Shown piece by piece: positions 51,801-63,500 of a stretch of 64,000 nucleotides of DNA (position 1 is its first letter; each line of letters opens with the position of its first letter). The translations under genes and the position numbers were made by a program. The stretch spans positions 8,420,129 through 8,484,128 of the forward strand of contig OU452228.1 in NCBI GenBank assembly GCA_911728455.2, given 5' to 3'. The notes under the pieces are model-generated. The model worked only from the letters and a program-made list of their open reading frames with translations. It was not told the DNA's origin and did no database searches. Source of the stretch: Marthasterias glacialis (lineage: Eukaryota; Echinodermata; Asteroidea; Forcipulatida; Asteriidae).

Positions 51801-53536
51801 GACTCTCTATTGCTGTTCAATTTTTTCTCTTTTCTAAAGAATCCCACTGTGGGGAGAGAGAGTTTGACAAAGACAAATAGTGTGGAGACCCTTGTTCTAC
51901 TGTATGAAAGTCCCCACTACGGTGTGTATGCCTGTCCACACCCATAGTCTTGAGTTTTCAAATTTTAGTTTAGGGTTCTTGGAACTGTGCCGTCTATTGG
52001 CCCGTTGTTGCTCACCCTTGTTTTCGTTGCAGCTTTTGTCCTCTCATCATTGTCGGTTTTGATGTTTTTGCCGGTTGCTATTGCTGTTGCCATCGTTGTC
52101 GATTGTTTTGGGGGGAATGCATTCCCTCTGCTGTTTCTTCCACTTTGTACATTCAATTTATATTTATTTTATTTTGTATTGATTGTCTGTGGGGATTAGG
52201 GTAGGTTGGGTTTACTTACTTTATTGATATCTTCCTGCCCTCTTCGGAGGCTGTTTGCGAAGATGTCCCTCGCCTCTTGTAGAGCCAATTCGATGTTTGT
52301 TGCGCTTCCTCCCTCATATTCGATATTTTTGACGTGAGATAGAAAGTTGCATTTGTTGTCCGGTGGGCCGGCAATATAATCAATGTGTCGCTCCTATGGA
52401 AGGCAAAAAGGTCAGAAAGTTAGATTATTCTACTAAAAGCTGATTTGTTTGTACCGTTTAAAGTAAGAACACTCAAGACGGTTTTACTTCGTTAAGTTTT
52501 GTTCAAGTACCTTGGCCAAATAGAATTTCACCAAGGGCAGATGAAAATAAAATCGGCTTCAATCCAATAACATGTAGGTATTATGTTTTCATTGTAAAGT
52601 ATAGGCCATACTATAGTACCATCCTACAGAGAAATATTTCAGTCTGAAATACACAAGGGGAAACAAAATCATTTAGAAATTCAACATTATCACCGTCATT
52701 ATTTCGATTGCAACAGTCGTCATAAAAAAGATATTTTAAAGCGCAAAAATATCAACCGTTTGGCTTTGCCCATCAAATTTGATGATTTTGTTCATAGATT
52801 GGTTGTATAGCGTATTTATTGAACATTTAAACGATGGAAATCTAATTTGTTTAAGACTCTTCCCAGAACCAATGTTGTGATTATGTGAGTTCTATATGAT
52901 TCTTTACAGGCGTCGTGGCCCAGCTGCCTCGTGCAGCGGACTCAAGCACTGGTACTGTTAGAGAGCGGGGTTCGGGTCGTGGCACGTGTGTCCTTTGGGA
53001 GACACCGTCTTGACCACCTTGACCACCATTTTGGATAGAACATAAAGCTGTATTTCCCTTGTGCTGTGTTATCACCCTTGGGTGTAATCGCCCTTGGGTG
53101 TGTCCCAGTGTTTCTGGCGTAGCGCAGCAGAGTGCGCCGCTTCACTGTGTAAACCCTTACAAGGTATATAAACGGGTCTCGTAATTCAATCTTGGCGTAT
53201 CCTTTCAGACGACCGTAGATACCGGTTAAACCTATTTCAGGACTGAGTGATATTATAAGGGAAACCTACCACTTTTTCATTATAGCTGACTACAGCAACC
53301 CGGGTGGCGTTCGGGCCGATGCTAAACTTCATCAGCAGGCTGTCTACGAAGAACAATTGGTCATTGAAGTCTCTTTCCCCGATGCTCCCGGAGCTGTCCA
53401 GGAGGAAGATGAGCTCCGACTTCCCACGGAGGTGGACTTTCCTCAAGTCGGAGTTCATGATGCCCCCAGGGTCTTGCTGGCAGGATGGGTTTGGGATGAG
53501 AAGGAGGAGGAAGCTGAGTGCCACGTAGCCGGTCAT
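33891..53536 (-). CDS. SVEP1-like: G3: SVEP1/polydom-like protein ending at the pentraxin domain
   Basis: Twenty-eight exons give about 1538 residues: 53270-53536, 52220-52393, 51324-51537, 50752-50943, 48520-48681, 47954-48139, 46992-47088, 45630-45724, 45280-45471, 44583-44840, 43542-43675, 42997-43105, 42524-42721, 41329-41494, 41042-41177, 40507-40711, 39929-40090, 39419-39580, 39059-39220, 38366-38536, 37991-38103, 37453-37667, 36855-37039, 35849-36023, 35263-35405, 34560-34722, 34074-34230 and 33891-33914. Order: signal peptide (MTGYVALSFLLLLIPNPSC); vWA with full metal site (DSSGS, GGSATN, LLSDG); EGF-like; GCC-type; sushi; split sushi; sushi; two HYR; sushi-like ending WPDCSG; polydom segment; three GCC2/GCC3 modules; about six EGFs; pentraxin (SLVERDSSELQAVTLSMWI, YVNGRVLY, GQEQDS). 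This is the SVEP1 order, without the long C-terminal sushi array: the last exon encodes only VPGCKSR and a stop. One intron has a GC donor. Likely a secreted matrix or adhesion protein. Confidence 0.92.
34870..35090. repeat. 20-bp tandem repeat AAAGGTCAAGTCCCAATTCT
   Basis: About eleven imperfect copies lie in the G3 intron between exons 25 and 26. Each carries an AGGTCA-like half-site. Confidence 0.9.
36294..36727. mobile_element. 434-bp inverted-repeat element filled with TACGTA palindromes
   Basis: The ends share GTATTGCCGCCAC-TGAATAAAAACC and TCACTCTTAT in inverted orientation (about 45 bp). TTTCCTA flanks both sides (36287-36293 and 36728-36734) as a probable target duplication. The interior is an array of about 13 copies of the palindrome TATCGTGTACGTACACGATA and variants. 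It occupies about half of a G3 intron. Confidence 0.8.
39417..39418 (-). promoter_or_regulatory. Non-canonical GC splice donor of G3 exon 18
   Basis: The exon end reads CGAG|GCAAGT. Neighbouring sister exons use GT in the same place and phase. No in-phase GT is nearby, and the site matches the known strong GC-AG donor consensus. Confidence 0.8.
41696..42500. repeat. Mixed short repeats in a G3 intron and exon 13 flank
   Basis: Three degenerate copies of a CGACGTTTCGA ... GGTCTTCA block occur near 41715, 42368 and 42440. A 23-bp CAACCAATGTACTATCCCAT-type unit is repeated three times at about 41949-42018. Confidence 0.45.
46671..46850. repeat. 21-bp tandem array of GGGTCAGCATGACCC palindromes
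   Basis: About eight copies lie in the G3 intron between exons 7 and 8. Three are perfect GGTCAnnnTGACC palindromes and the others differ by one base. The period of 21 keeps short repetitive reading frames open on both strands. Confidence 0.9.
47520..47757. repeat. Second copy of the dispersed block found in the Helitron-like element
   Basis: It shares GTGTGTG-GAGTTTGT, GTCCCCAGTTG-AAA-TGTACAAAAC, AGAGTACAAACAAAAGAGG and AATACACACTTGTGTG with 18825-19030. It is probably a truncated member of the same family in a G3 intron. Confidence 0.7.
48755..48965. repeat. Degenerate TGACCC/GGGTCA repeats
   Basis: This intron stretch has three more perfect GGGTCAnnnTGACCC palindromes (spacers GTA, GCC and TTC) among related sequence. 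It appears related to the 46.7-kb array. Confidence 0.75.
48975..49002. repeat. (ATGAC)n microsatellite
   Basis: Five perfect pentamer copies lie in a G3 intron. Confidence 0.8.
50371..50391. repeat. (GTA)n microsatellite
   Basis: A short perfect trinucleotide run; a C tract follows near 50425-50438. Confidence 0.85.
51129..51161. repeat. Poly(C) tract
   Basis: About 30 cytosines interrupted by one T. Similar C or G tracts occur near 13220, 30466, 31561, 31965, 51755 and 60380. Confidence 0.85.
52906..53160. repeat. tRNA-derived SINE-like element
   Basis: GTGGCCCAGCTGC resembles an A box and GGGGTTCGGGTCGTGGCA a B box, followed by a tail with two TCACCCTTGGGTGTA/TCGCCCTTGGGTGT copies. It lies in the first G3 intron. 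It does not fold as a functional tRNA by inspection. Confidence 0.5.
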
Positions 53537-54131
53537 ATCGCATCTGCCCCCACAAAAGTAATGTAACAATGAAAATCATAACTTCCCAAGAATAAATAAA
53601 ATTACCCGTGCTCTAAAAATCTACATACTCCAAAAAAGATGAGGAAGAGTAAGGAACGCTTAAAGCCCAATTAAAGCCCAATGAGAGTAAAAGTGTTCGT
53701 GTTTGATATTTGGTTTTAAAAAATCAAATGATGTTTTTTGTTAAAAGCTAAGATGTTGCGCTGAGCGAAAGATAACACCTTTTTGGATGGAATGTTTGTT
53801 TTTCCTGCTGTCCTAATTTGGGTTAGACGCTCCCCAAGAATCAATGTTTCCCTCCGAAAAAAAATAAAGAAATAAATAAGAAAACAAATAAAGAAATAAA
53901 GTACAAACTGATACAATTTAAGACTAAACTGGTGAAGACCCAGGAGCAACATGGTTTGCTTCGGTTTTCAATTAGCCTACAAACAAACACTGTCTTGAAA
54001 TAACGACGTCACGTCATGTATTTCGGGTTTTTTATTTGTTAATACTCTCTTTTTTTTTAATGTATTTTTATACGTCTTACAAGTGGCAAATTGACTAAGA
54101 GGTCGCCCTCAACGTCAAGAACTCTGAAGAT

Positions 54132-54499
54132 TAAGACCGTGTCCGAATCTATAGCGACTCCAGCTATGGCTGGGAACGTTGGCTTCAGTGACAGCGTTCA
54201 GGAATAGCCCTTTTCAGAAATCCATTCGAAGCCACTGCCGAAGCCTTCAATTCGGATGGTGCCCTTCATTGCGAGTCGATCTTAGTGCACCGTTGGGAGG
54301 GGAAATGCACATCACAAACGGGGCGGGCAGGAGCGGAAGAGTGATACCTTTGCTTTTGGAGTTTTTAGGCCGGTTATGGCTACGGTTACGGCTGGTGCTG
54401 TTGCTAAGGGTGTTGCTTTTTTAGGCATTCTATGCTCCAACGCATGTTCACGTGACGATCAAGCCGCAGCCGTAGCCGCTAACTTGGACACGGCCTTAT
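54132..54499. mobile_element. 368-bp TAAG-CCGTGTCC inverted-repeat element (MITE)
   Basis: The left end TAAGACCGTGTCCGAATCTA and the reverse of the right end, TAAGGCCGTGTCCAAGTTAG, match well. Both continue into GGCTACGGCT-like sequence. A related single end lies at 8385. Confidence 0.7.
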
Positions 54500-54734
54500 T
54501 TGTTAGTCGCGGATGAGGACCAGTATTATTACCAACTGAGGATATGGTTAAGGCATGAAGACAATATACAAACTGTAAATGAATCTGTTTTATAATTAAC
54601 TGATTATAGTTGATATTAAGACAATCAAATTTTCTTTTCGCCGCCCATGTTATTTATTACATTGGACTCCTTCAAACCTATAAAAAAATATCTACATAAT
54701 AGATCTTTCCATTGAAATATGTAAATTAAACATC

Positions 54735-55045
54735 GCACATGCGCACTAACACTGGTTAGCAAAATGTAGGAACGTCGCGCCTTTTTTTATGGGGCTGATG
54801 GTTGTTTGTGCGTCTGCCTCAACTCTTTGACGTTTGCCAACCAATAGTGTATGTACGCATGCGCGAATGTAATGGGTATCGTGCGTGCGCACTTACATTT
54901 TGGTTGGCAACATTTTGGGAACAGCGCGCCCTTTTGCATGGGACTGATGGAAGCCTGACGCGTACGCGCTTTGTGCGTCTGCTTTGTGCACATGGAGTTT
55001 GCCAACCAATAGGGTCTGTACGCATGCGTGAATGTAATTAGCATT
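54735..55045. repeat. Tandem pair of about 160-bp units with CCAAT and GCATGCG motifs
   Basis: Two copies share the order GTTAGCAAAAT/GTTGGCAACAT, GCGCGCC, GGGNCTGATGG, TGTGCGTCTGC, TTTGCCAACCAATAG and TACGCATGCG. Ends of each unit are inverted relative to each other (TTGGTTGGCAAC versus TTTGCCAACCAA). Confidence 0.75.
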
Positions 55046-55489
55046 TCTCAAGAGAAAGGTCCATTGTTCAAAGGTAGTATTTACTCACATTATGTGGGTT
55101 TACGTATAGCTGCGAACGATGACAGGAAAAGTACTCCCGACCTCTTTCCCAGGTACCCCCAGGCCGATGCACATTAATCGGTCAAGGCACCAAGGTTTAC
55201 CCCATGCATTGCCGCAAGAGTGTGATCATTTCCCCCATAAGAATATTCCAGGCTCCATATCGTCCATCCTAACCCTCATTCGGTACAAAACAAAAGTCAC
55301 CCCACCTCCTATTTTTATCATAATTGTTTTTCTTTCCTTTCTTTTTTTTCCCAGACCCAGACAGATGTTCTTCCTTGTCAAAGAGGATGTTCCTTATTGC
55401 TATAGGTGAAGGTTCAATGACTGTAATTCTGGTATTGTTATCAGCAACTTTTCTACAAAGGTACTTATGACTATTGTACAATTCAAAAC

Positions 55490-55641
55490 CAGGGCTCGGT
55501 TTCACAAAGAACTCGGACTGATCTTAACTGGGAATTATTCTTAATTGCTAAGCAAAGTGTGATGTCACAATACAAATCACTTTGGTAATACTGACAACTC
55601 ATCTTAAGATGAATCTTAGTGCTATGTGAAATCGACCCCTG
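55490..55641. mobile_element. Small CCAGGG-TCG-TTTCACA inverted-repeat element (MITE)
   Basis: The left end CCAGGGCTCGGTTTCACAAAG and the reverse of the right end, CCAGGGGTCGATTTCACATAG, form terminal inverted repeats about 20 bp long. A partial relative lies near 46030-46060. Confidence 0.75.
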
Positions 55642-55879
55642 GAGTGTACAGAGACTTTTTCGTTGCTGGCTGCTGGCAAAGCCCCAAAAATGTGTGACTT
55701 TGCTGCAAGAAATTAGATTAACAGATTGCCGCGTGGGTAAAGCCAAATTAAAACCGTCTCCCTTTCCCTTATTGGTAATTGTAGTGGTTATACTCAAATT
55801 TCAATTGAATTCTGTAAATCTAGACAGACTTTGGTTAGATTTTCTGTTAAAGGTGCTATCTCGTCGCGCTTACAGTCAC

Positions 55880-56300
55880 CACAGCTTCCTAATGACGTCA
55901 CATACACTTCATCTGCACATTTGTCCAGATTTCGGTCTAGTTTTGTTACATCCTGCTTATATACCGGGAGTGAGTTTCCCAAATGACGTCACAAATACCA
56001 CATTTGCCATTAAAACGTGTAAAAATATTTCAAAACCTTGGTCTGATTTTAGAACATTTAGAAAATAGCAAGACACCACAATGGCGTCATAAACATACAT
56101 CTGCCATCACATCATGCCCAAAATTATCTGTCAAAATTTCGGCCTGATCTGAGACTTTGTCTGGTTACAGCAAGTTTCCCAAAATGACGTCACAAGCGTC
56201 GCATTTGCCATTACAACGTGTACACAAATGTGATCTGATTTGAGAACCTCTTGCTAATTGCGAATTACCACAGTGACGTCAGAAAAAAATACTGTCAGCC
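55880..56300. repeat. 95-bp tandem repeat with a CRE palindrome in each unit
   Basis: TGACGTCA occurs at 55893, 55984, 56185 and 56274, with a TGGCGTCA variant at 56082. Spacings are 89-103 bp. Units also share CATTTGCCATTANAACGTGTA and TCTGATTTNAGAAC blocks. Confidence 0.85.
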
Positions 56301-57549
56301 GTTAGAACGTATGAAAAATGTGTTCGAATTGAAAACGTTTGGCAGCAAACATTTCTCTCTGTGAATCTGTGTATATTTCATCTTCGATCCATTACCACCC
56401 TTGAACTAACTGCATAACCGTGGACTCTCCAAACGAGCTAGCTCCCTCCAGATTTTTGTGGGAAGTTCTTACCTACTTATCTCCTCAAATGTGAGAATGA
56501 ACAGGCCTAAACGGAATGTTTTTAAAAGTCAATTCACTATAGGGAAATGTGGATGAGATAACGCAGTACGCAAATGTTATCGGTGCGCAAGCTAGGTGAC
56601 TGGCTTTTTTGAAGTCATTAAAGCAAGTAATTCGTCCGAGGGATGAGTACGTAGGTTCAATTCCCGTCCAGGTCGGCCATGTTTTTCCATGGCCTGAAGA
56701 AAACACCTACTTTTAACATCATTTAATATAGATCCGTGTATGACAACTTGAAAATAAATAAAAAACCTTTAGTATCAATTAACATTAAGGAACACGTTTA
56801 CAGCTGGCGTATTTGTAATACAGCTAATAAAAGCAACCACCTGCATTGAAAATGACTGGTGCAACTTTTTTTTATTAGATAGTGGCTTTGTCAACTAAGA
56901 TTACCCCAATTTGGGACCATGTATTTTTTATTAAGAGAGGAAAAGAGTTAAGTCTGGGTAAGGTACTCCTAACTGAGACAGTCAAGGCAGCGTCGGTTTG
57001 GGGGTAGTTTAGGCCAAATCAAAACCTGTCAGTAAAAAAAGTCAAATCTTCTTTTGTTCTGTACACATGTCTTAGATTATTCAAACGGAACTTACCAGAA
57101 AAATCTTCGCACTCTATCGAAAGAAAAGCACCGAGGATGAGCCGACTACCTCAACTTACAACCACTAAAACAATCCTCAAGTTTAATTGCTCCCGCTGCT
57201 TAAGTTAGTGGCCAGTAGAGGAAGCTGATATGGAACTGTATTTTGTCACCCTTTCATAAACTGGTGTATAGGCCCCCGTGGCAATATGAACCAGTGAGTG
57301 CCAAACAATGAACGTAGAGCATCCGGTTCCTTTTTATTCTGCACTGGAGTTCCGGGTACAGCGCCTTCTACTTCTCGGTACAGCTTCAACAGCTAACGCA
57401 CACACAGCTGCTCCATTCACACCAGAATCGACTTTCTCCCCGAGCCGTGAGCCAACCGCCAAAAGTGTGGACTAAATTGTTTCAGTTGCTGAAATCTCGT
57501 CGGTGAAAGAATAGACCTTTCGGATAGGTGTAGAGAGTTGTACGTAAGC

Positions 57550-60500
57550 ATGACGTTGTGGGGAAATCTGGTGGTCGTGATGGCCGTGTGTTTGATCAGA
57601 GGACCACTGTTGGCCTACGCAGACGGTATGTACTTTATTCACTATTCAGTAACATGTAGGGGCTGTGCAGTTTGTGGGAACCTTGGGACTTACGTTTCTT
57701 GGTGAAGGGCGATGGGGGAATTGCGCTCTTTCAAAGGGGATGAACGTTAGAACACGCACGAGTCTTAAACAGTTTGTTCTCTCTATTGTGAAATAAAAGT
57801 AGACACTCCGTACTAAACAATATTGTTATAAGATAGACATGAATATTCATTGAAGTCAAGTCGATGATGTTCCTTAGGGAAGAATGCATCCTGTGCTGTC
57901 ATGGTCAAACATTGCTAATGCGGCTATGTCGGGTCGGTGTGTGAAACAAACATACAAAGTGTTTGTTTAGTCCATGTCATATATGGTCATCCCCTATAAA
58001 CACGGATTAAGATTTCCGTTCTGAACCATTTGGTTATAATTATAAAAGGCATGTTTAAGACGCCCATAACACATGAGCCAAAGAACGCCGCGCCTTGCAT
58101 TGTTATACAAGCCCATGCTCATGGTGGTTACTTGGACTCTTCTAGACTCTTCAGGAATATGCAGCACTGATATTCCAATAAAACCACGGGATATGTATTT
58201 TTTAAAAAGTAGGACAAGTCCAGGGAGATTTGAAATACTGATAAAAAGTTGACACTTACTGCCCAAATTTCATAAAATACTGGCCAAGTTCATTAACGGC
58301 ATTATAATACATGTCTAATGTTAAATAGGGTAGTACGAAAAATACAGAGTCCAGTACATGTAATATAATTTCTAAAGCTATAATAAATAGCCATGGTTTA
58401 CATTTTGTTGAAGTTACTGACAGCATGTGCACCTGTTACATAATGCAATGGAGATGGTGAGATGCGAACACTGTTATCATGGAGTAGCCATCTTGTTTTC
58501 TTTCATCCAAACCAATGTAGCCAAAGTGAGGCTGGACGGGAAAAAAGTCTGAACCCCTTTTTATAAGTTGGGAATTCAAACTATAAGTGTCATTGTGTAT
58601 ACAGGGAATCTGACAAAGATGGCTGCAGTGTGATAAAGATATATTTTAAAGCGTTCCATGGTAGATTGTTGTCAACGGTTGGCAACATCCGAGTTTCACT
58701 TTGTGAGATGTTTCAGTCGTCGGTCTTTACTAAAGAGGAAAATAATTATGTTCTTTGTGCCAAGACTAGAGGAGGCTTGTCAAAATAAAGAGATACCTTA
58801 AAGCACAATAGACAACATTGGTAATTGTCAAAGACCAGCAGCCAAACATAGACACGAAATAAAAAAAAATAAAAAAACTGAGCTCTATCAGTTATGGGAG
58901 TCACAAGAAAATAGTGGGAAAAACATAAACTGTTTTCTAACATCGTATTTCGGACTCGCAAGATCCAAACTAATTGTTTTACTCATTCTTTCAAAAACTC
59001 CAGCATTTCAGGAAAAAATGTTTCAAGGGAAGTTTTCCATAATGACCATCTAATATAATTCGTCATTGTTCTGTGTCTATCTGCGTAAAACAAACATAAA
59101 AACGAAGTGTCTGATTCGTCCACGTTTCATGAATATATTCTATAAACACGTGCGGGAATCGTCATACTTATAATGCCTAATCATTTGAGAAAAGACATTC
59201 TTTTATGAAACACATTTAAGCCAAGTGTCAATGCGCCTTGCGTTTTACTAGCCTGTGTACATGGTGGTTTAAGCTTACCTGAAATCATCTGGTCTCCTTT
59301 GGAGTATGCAGCACCGCCACTCAAACGAACCCACGGGATATGTATTGACTATGATTAGGACAAGTCTGCCTCCAGTGAGATTTGAAATGCTAACTTAAGT
59401 TGACACTCGCCCCAAGCACTGCACACAGTATTTGCCAAGTTCATTGATGACACATTATACCATAAGTGCACTGCAAAAACTGGGGTGTTAAATTGATTCT
59501 CTCAGTATCTATATGTGACATCACCAACATGGTGTTAGTTATCCCCATTGATCGTTAGTAAAATTAACACCATGTTGGTGTTGTCTAATATTGTTCAGGA
59601 AATACCGTACAGTACCAAAGATACAGGGTCCGTTAAGCGGGCCGCGGTCTCCTTTAAACAGACCCAAGTTTAATGTTGCTTATAGCACTTGATGTTTCTG
59701 AGATTAGAACCAAGTGGTAAAATAAGTTTGATAAGTTTTCCCCCATCTTCTTCATTTGACTGACTATGGACCCTGATTTCCTATTGTGAAGGGGATAATG
59801 ATGAAGTGCTCCCTCCGGCCCCTTCTGGAGACCCCTGCCCTAGCCCGCCTGATCTTGAGAACGGTGTCTTCACCCTCGACGATGATCGACGCAGTGGCTT
59901 CTATCGCTGTAATCCTGGTTACACATTGTATGGACCCCGTGGCAATACACTACGATGCCAGGACGGACGGTGGAACGGGTCTGTTCCAGTGTGCTCAGGT
60001 AAGTACGGTATTGTTGTAAGGAATATTGAATTGAATACCATCCTCTAGTTTTCAATAAACACGCCACAGAACGAAACTTTAAAAATCTTGTCAAACATGT
60101 TCACTGTTCAAAACGGTTCATCGTTTTGTTAGGAATTTTTACTTGTTTGATTAGCGGCAATTGAAATAACTAACGGTTAGGTGGGGGAATCTTAAAACAT
60201 CGTTTCCTTAATTGACTTTTCCATTGGTTAAGACGGAAATATTTCTCTGTGAGCTTTCACAATAGAACAGGGTTTGGAAATGGCTGATTTCTTTTCAAAA
60301 TATCATTCATGTAGAATTTTATTCAAACAGTGGATTGTTTTCACTTGGGGGCACAGGGGGTGGGGCACTTGCTTTTCAGTGGGGGGGGGGGGCAGGTACT
60401 ATGTTTTTTAATGAGTTACATGATGTATCTACATTTCTTATGGGGAGTACCTGGGGGCACTGGAAATTCGTGGGGGCCCTGGGTCCCCTCCCCCTTGGCT

Positions 60501-63500
60501 ACGCCGCTGTTTTTAAACATCCCAAGAGTGGTCGCCGTTTGTGTGGTCCTCACTTCTGAAAGCGAAGAATTTCTGTGTTGAATCGTGAAGCAGCAACGTC
60601 TATAGTGGTGTTTTGGTTTTATGAACACACGTACAATGTTGAACTAGTGTGTAGCAACTTCTACATTGCAAACGTTTTGGTGAATTAATTTGAAAAATCC
60701 AGTCAAAATTTTCATTATTGGTGTTTTCTTACACCTTACACCTTTTCATATTAACAGCTCGGGGTTGTCACGGAATCCCTGAGGTAAAGCTTTCTATCCC
60801 CACCCGTCAAAACAGAGGCTCTGTCCGTGAGTTCAAATGCTACCCTGGGTATGAACGACAGGGACCCGCGTTCATTTACTGTAACGGAACCCGCTGGAGG
60901 AATGAATTACCCCGGTGCGTCTTTCAGGGCTCCCCCAGTAGTTGCCCGGAGCCTCCTGTCGTTACTAATGCAAGGATGATGATAACGGCTAATGGATTCG
61001 GTGTTACATATACATGTGCTGATGGTTACCAGCCACGACTTGGTGGCAGGACTATATACTGCAGCACAGATGGCCAATGGATCGGATATCCCGCTGTATG
61101 CGCTCGTAAGTACCTTCGTGTTAACGAATAAACCAAGTACCAGTAGTTGTTCTCCCTTAATCCCTGCATTCCAAAGCGGCTAACTACGATATTATGAAAC
61201 TTCCCTTCATGAATCATTACTCAACCTCGTTTTATATCAAATGAAGTTTAACACCGATTCCATGTTGAAACATTTATTTTACTATCTCCGTATATCGTTT
61301 GAATTCAGGTGCTGGATGCCAAGTTCCTGGTATAAACGACGTCAGTAACGGTGTGATTGAAATTAAACAGTCGGTGGTTTTGAAGATCACCTGCCATCCT
61401 GGGTATGACCTGGTGGGTTCTTCGGCCCTGTTTTGTAACGGACAGAGGTGGAACGGGAGTCTGCCGACTTGCCAGCCACAACAACGGAACAGTGGCTATC
61501 CCTCCAGGATTGAAGATGGTACTCGCTGTGGTAGTGATAACCCGACCGTTCCGAACTCTGTACTACGGTATGACACAAAATATGACGACAGTGGTAGAAG
61601 ATTCTACGCTTTGAGGTACACCTGTAACGCCGGATTCTTCTTACATCCCGCCAACTACGCTGTTTATTGCACAGGAGGAAACGTTGCCGGGACCCCTCCA
61701 CATTGCTACGGTAACCGTCATGTACATAGCATTGCAAATCATGGGCAGAATACCATCGACGAGTCAACAGAATATGTGGACATTGCTCAAAAAGGTTTTG
61801 TAAATCAAAATTTAACTGGGCTCCGCAAGTAAAACTCGTCTGTGTGAACGGTTTATATAGTTGTCAATGTTATCAGCAGATCTTTGAAATTGCCCAATAT
61901 AGACACAGACACTTGCTCAATGTAACCATTCTTGGACTAACCTTAAACACCAGACTTTCCATGATCACCCAGACGGTTAACATTTCACAATGAGGCTAAC
62001 TTACAAACAAAAATACTTGATATCAATTTATTTATATCCACAAAGGCAGGTCGCGTCACATTCACCCGTAAACACTGTCTTATACTGTATTCCAATGAAA
62101 AACCTTGTAATTCTTTCCTTTTATCACATCACCCCTAGCTACTTTGTAACCAGCATTCCTGGTGGGTGAGGCTTCTATGTCCCTTATGAATTCTTTTTGT
62201 TACTTTTATCACCATTTTCCACAACGTACTGAATATTTCGGGGAAATGGACCAACAACCCTCAGTCTTCATTGAGGTGGGACGAGTAGGTGCCCAGTAGA
62301 GATAATGTTTGTCTCTAAATTACACAGAGCACCCTAAAGAAAAATCTTGGAAGGGGCTTGGAAGGTTAACTTCGACTCTTGTTAATGTATTTTAACACAT
62401 TAAAATCATAAAAAGCCCAAACTTTTGCATGTCAGTTGTTCAAAATTATATCGAAAAGAGGGTTAGAAGTTGTTGCCAACAATAGTTCCATGCACAAAAT
62501 CACTGCAAAATAACGCTTCTTTCATTTTCAGCTCACTGCGGACATAACAAGGGAGGCTGCCAACATGTGTGTACAAATACCGATCTGGGCGCTGTTTGTT
62601 CGTGTAGAGACGGCTACAAGTTGGATGATGATGGGAAAAGATGCAGAGGTACTTGTAATAGTTGGCAAATTTGACAATTTTCCTAACCTAAGTTTTTTTT
62701 TTTTTAATAATAGTCTGTCAACAACAATTGCACTCATGATATGTTATCTCCATAAGAGGAGTGTTTCCATTTTTTCATAAACACAATTGTTATGTTAACC
62801 CAAAGAAAGTTTTAGTTTTACTGGTGATGTTTTCTATGAGTCGGTTGTTAAACTTTTAGTCGCTTCTGTTTTAAATGAAACTACTGTTGAACTTTTCGAC
62901 GACAGATATTGATGAATGTGCCTCCAATAGAGGGCGTGGTGCGTGTGAGCATCTGTGTGTTAATCACGGCGGAGGATTTCAATGTTCTTGTAACCATGGA
63001 TATACCTTGGGGACCGATGGGACTTCTTGTACAGGTAAAAACAAATTGTATGTAGGCCTAAATTTATAACGAGTCACACAAATCGTACCTTTATCATCCA
63101 TCCGTTTGCAGAATTTATTTTACCTTATCAAATAATACTATTTTTATTCTGGTTATTCTTTACATAAAGAAATTCGGAATCCTTGTAACTGTGGTACACA
63201 TGGGCGTTGCGTTGAGCCACGAGGTAGAACCCCAAGGTACTGTCAGTGTATTAATGGGTACCAACGAAGCACCGATGGTCTCAGTTGTGAAAGAGGTAAA
63301 TTGATATTGAATAACATTTCATGCTTCTCCCGTTGTTTACTTGAGAAGGTTTGGGGCAGGCACAAACACCGAGGCAATACAACGCCTCTAATGCTCAAGT
63401 TTTCTTGCACACGTTGTAAACAGAAATCAATCTACCCTCATTATTAAAGAATGATACATCATTGGTTGTGATGGTTTTTCGAATTGCAAGGTCATCCTTT

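Larger units (their letters stand above)
53537..57549. other. Divergent intergenic region between G3 (minus) and G5 (plus)
   Basis: It contains small inverted-repeat elements (54132-54499, 55490-55641), a tandem pair at 54735-55045, a CRE-rich tandem array (55880-56300) and a SINE-like B box (GTAGGTTCAATTCCCGTCC near 56655). No exon and no TATA box were recognised. Confidence 0.6.
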
